This document shows positions 12,729 through 14,391 of a stretch of 14,391 nucleotides of DNA, one piece after another. Numbering within the stretch: the first letter of the stretch is position 1; each line of letters begins with the position of its first letter. The notes below the pieces were generated by a model, which was given only the letters and a program-made list of their open reading frames with translations, made no database searches and was not told where the DNA came from. The stretch is from an uncultured Eubacterium sp. (lineage in GTDB: Bacteria > Bacillota > Clostridia > Lachnospirales > Lachnospiraceae). The stretch covers positions 1-14,391 of the forward strand of contig CAJTSV010000098.1 in assembly GCA_910579075.1 (NCBI GenBank), read 5' to 3'. The position numbers and the translations under genes were made by a program.

Positions 12729-13511
12729 ATGTTTGAAAATTATGAAAAATTTAAAAAAGACGTTCTGACTTTGACCAAAATTGACTTAAACTCTTATAAA
12801 GAAAAGCAGATGAAGCGCCGCATTGATACGCTGATAGGAAAGACAAAGGCAAAATCATATGATGAATATGTATCGCTGCTGAAAACCGATAAAAATGTGC
12901 TGGAGCAGTTTGTAAACTTTCTGACTATCAACGTCTCCGAATTTTACCGTAACCCGGACCAGTGGCAGATTCTGGATAAAAAAGTATTTCCGGAGCTGAT
13001 TCAGAAATTTGGCAAAAATCTGAAAATCTGGAGTGCGGCATGTTCTACCGGCGATGAGCCGTATTCGCTTGTCATGGCGCTGTCCAGACATATCCCTTTA
13101 AACCAGATACGCATTATTGCCACGGATATAGACAAGCAGGTGCTGGAAAAGGCGCGTGTCGGGCTGTACAATCAAAAAAGCATTGCAAATGTGCCGGATG
13201 ACCTGAAAAAGAAATATTTCAAGCTGATTGGCGGTTCTTACCAGATTTCGGACGATATCAAAAAGCGCGTGGAATTCAAGGAGCATAACCTTCTGCGCGA
13301 CCCTTATCCAACCGGCTGTGATATGATTGTATGCCGCAACGTCGTGATTTATTTTACCGATGATGCCAAAGAAGAAATTTACATCAAATTTAACCAGGCA
13401 CTGAAAAATAACGGCATTCTGTTTATTGGAAGTACCGAACAGATTATGAACTATAAAGAGCTCAATTATGAACGCTCATCCTCCTTTTTCTTTATCAAAG
13501 GGGCAAAATAA
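12729..13511 (+). CDS. cheR: CheR-family chemoreceptor glutamate methyltransferase
   Basis: 260 aa. It has the CheR N-terminal helical domain (about 1-70) and a SAM-dependent methyltransferase domain (about 75-258). Motifs are TINVSEFYRNPDQW (66-79), WSAACSTGDEPYS (101-113, SAM-binding loop), IATDID (130-135, acidic ribose-binding end), CDMIVCRNVVIYF (197-209) and FIGSTEQI (232-239). CheR adds methyl groups to receptor glutamates during chemotactic adaptation. Length is typical for a stand-alone CheR. GGGAG (12715-12719) precedes the start. The gene lies between two terminators with no receptor, cheB, cheA or flagellar gene nearby. It could act on receptors encoded elsewhere, or on another signalling system; sequence alone cannot decide. 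Confidence 0.92.
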   Translation: MFENYEKFKKDVLTLTKIDLNSYKEKQMKRRIDTLIGKTKAKSYDEYVSLLKTDKNVLEQFVNFLTINVSEFYRNPDQWQILDKKVFPELIQKFGKNLKIWSAACSTGDEPYSLVMALSRHIPLNQIRIIATDIDKQVLEKARVGLYNQKSIANVPDDLKKKYFKLIGGSYQISDDIKKRVEFKEHNLLRDPYPTGCDMIVCRNVVIYFTDDAKEEIYIKFNQALKNNGILFIGSTEQIMNYKELNYERSSSFFFIKGAK

Positions 13512-13528
13512 AAGAAAGACCGTACATA

Positions 13529-13547
13529 GCTGCCAGTACCAGGCAGC
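13529..13547. other. Small inverted repeat after cheR
   Basis: GCTGCC (13529-13534) and GGCAGC (13542-13547) form a six-pair stem with a seven-base loop. No T-tract follows. It sits just ahead of the much stronger hairpin at 13552-13601 and shares the GCAGC core with it. Confidence 0.35.
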
Positions 13548-13551
13548 AGAA

Positions 13552-13601
13552 AACAGGGTGCTGCCGCAAAAAGGTTTTTCAGAATGCGGCAGCACCCTGT
13601 T
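13552..13601. terminator. Strong hairpin, probably a bidirectional terminator
   Basis: A perfect 17-bp inverted repeat: arms 13552-13568 (AACAGGGTGCTGCCGCA) and 13585-13601, with a 16-base loop that contains a small internal AAAA-GG-TTTT stem. On the + strand the tail is weak (TTCCATATTTCC). On the minus strand the stem runs into TTTTCTG, a better U-tract. The position, 40 bp after the cheR stop and 20 bp beyond the stop of a minus-strand reading frame, fits a shared terminator between converging transcripts. Confidence 0.65.
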
Positions 13602-13621
13602 CCATATTTCCACATCCTTTC

Positions 13622-13771
13622 TTAGTTCTGGAACTTTCCGGCATCCGTTAAGCATGCTTTCATGCTGCGGCATTCGTTTTCATACATTTCACGGCCCTTT
13701 TGGGTCAGAGCATAAATCCGCTTTTTGCGCAGGCACTGGAAAAATCCAGGATATTGCAGAAGGGAGAACAC
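13622..13771 (-). pseudogene. Short minus-strand frame resembling the end of a winged-helix regulator
   Basis: From a possible GTG at 13771 the minus strand reads 49 codons to TAA (13624-13622). It contains RKKRIYALTQKGREMYE, which resembles the wing and following helix of PadR/MarR-like regulators (pattern R-K-x-Y-x-L-T-x-x-G-R-E). It ends in KACLTDAGKFQN. Codon choice is like that of the real genes here. The frame continues upstream only to a stop near 13798 and no ribosome binding site precedes the GTG. The recognition helices are therefore missing, so it is either a decayed gene fragment or a small unrecognised protein. The minus-strand T-tract of the adjacent hairpin supports former or current transcription. 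The family resemblance is by eye. Confidence 0.4.
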
Positions 13772-13775
13772 AGTA

Positions 13776-14391
13776 ATGGTATCTTTTGAAAATGATTATG
13801 TGGCAGGCGCGCATCCGCGGATTCTGCAGCGCCTTTTGGAAACAAATATGGAGCCGCTGCCCGGGTATGGCACGGATTTGTACTGTGAACGTGCCCGGGA
13901 AAAAATACGCGCTGCCTGCGGCTGCCCCGAAGCAGGCGTGGAGTTTTTTACAGGCGGCACACAGGCCAATGCCGTGATTATCTCGTCCATGCTGAACGAT
14001 TATGAGGGCGTGATTGCAGCATCCACCGGGCATATCAGCGTCCATGAAGCCGGAGCCATCGAATTTACCGGCCATAAGGTGCTTGAAATTCCGCACAGGG
14101 AAGGAAAAATCGAACCGGCACGCCTGAAAGCGTACCTGGAAGATTTTTATGCGGATAAGAATCATACACATATGGTATTTCCGGGGATGGTATATATTTC
14201 CCACCCGACCGAATACGGGACGATTTATACGAAAAACGAATTAGAGGAGCTGTCCGGCATCTGCAGGTCCTTTGGCATTCCGCTGTATCTGGACGGGGCA
14301 CGCCTTGGCTATGGCCTGATGAGCCGCCAGAGCGACCTGGAACTGGCGGATATTGCAAGGTACTGTGATGTGTTTTATATCGGCGGCACAA
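13776..14391 (+). CDS. Threonine aldolase-type PLP enzyme (partial, 3' end beyond window)
   Basis: The frame is open from the ATG at 13776 to the window edge (205 complete codons). The N-terminus reads MVSFENDYVAGAHPRIL, followed by TNMEPLPGYGTDLYC, FFTGGTQANAV (about residues 63-73), STGHISVHEAGAIE and LYLDGARLGYGLM, ending in DVFYIGGT. This is the beta-eliminating lyase/low-specificity L-threonine aldolase layout: fold-type I PLP enzymes that split threonine or allo-threonine to glycine and acetaldehyde. DGAR provides the Asp that contacts the PLP ring nitrogen. The final base a is the first base of the next codon, which in this family should be the PLP-binding Lys (GGTK). AGGGAG (13761-13766) precedes the start. 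Related PLP lyases with other substrates share this layout, so specificity is open. Confidence 0.88.
   Translation, partial: MVSFENDYVAGAHPRILQRLLETNMEPLPGYGTDLYCERAREKIRAACGCPEAGVEFFTGGTQANAVIISSMLNDYEGVIAASTGHISVHEAGAIEFTGHKVLEIPHREGKIEPARLKAYLEDFYADKNHTHMVFPGMVYISHPTEYGTIYTKNELEELSGICRSFGIPLYLDGARLGYGLMSRQSDLELADIARYCDVFYIGGT

Noticed and set aside
13468..13776. 102-codon + strand open frame after cheR
   Set aside because: It starts inside cheR, runs through a 17-bp hairpin, and reads as Ser/His/Phe-rich sequence with no domain. The minus-strand reading of the same region looks more like a protein.

Overview
The window reads as chromosomal DNA of a low-to-mid-GC anaerobic Clostridia, most like Lachnospiraceae. 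The support is the gene content (a Na+-pumping biotin decarboxylase set, and an HI0933-type flavoprotein followed by cmk, ispH and an S1-domain protein), strong AGGAGG-type ribosome binding sites, and U-tailed hairpin terminators. All complete genes are on the + strand. The species cannot be named from sequence alone.

Region 1 (1-5682) is one biotin/sodium operon. A leader with a candidate promoter and an 18-bp palindrome precedes five genes: a divergent 12S-type carboxyltransferase (240-1676), a gamma subunit with a lipoprotein-like extracytoplasmic domain (1695-2438), a 1.3S-type biotin carrier (2633-3001), the membrane beta subunit that decarboxylates carboxybiotin and pumps Na+ (3029-4180), and a 5S-type pyruvate/oxaloacetate carboxyltransferase (4199-5617). 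A hairpin terminator closes it at 5644-5682. The set combines the three catalytic parts of a propionibacterial-type transcarboxylase with the membrane parts of a Na+-translocating decarboxylase, and no biotin carboxylase is present. The likely scheme is carboxyl transfer between oxaloacetate/pyruvate and a second acceptor, coupled to the sodium gradient. The acceptor is uncertain because the 12S-type subunit is altered at its usual CoA-side motifs.

Region 2 (5683-12682) holds six closely packed genes: a secreted L,D-transpeptidase with Ig-like repeats and a PDDTQN-type linker, an RpiR/MurR-family regulator, an HI0933/YhiN/BaiN-type flavoprotein, cytidylate kinase (cmk), HMBPP reductase (ispH) and a four-domain S1 protein. 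cmk/ispH overlap by 4 bp and ispH/S1 by 20 bp. A double hairpin with a T5 tract ends the block. GC content drops abruptly across the ispH/S1 junction (about 11161-11760).

Region 3 (12683-14391) has a stand-alone CheR-type methyltransferase, a strong 17-bp hairpin, a short minus-strand reading frame resembling the end of a winged-helix regulator, and the start of a threonine-aldolase-type PLP enzyme. That enzyme is cut by the window edge at what is probably its catalytic lysine codon.

No tRNA, rRNA, CRISPR array, transposase or phage gene was seen. The most interesting unit is the hybrid transcarboxylase/sodium-pump operon.
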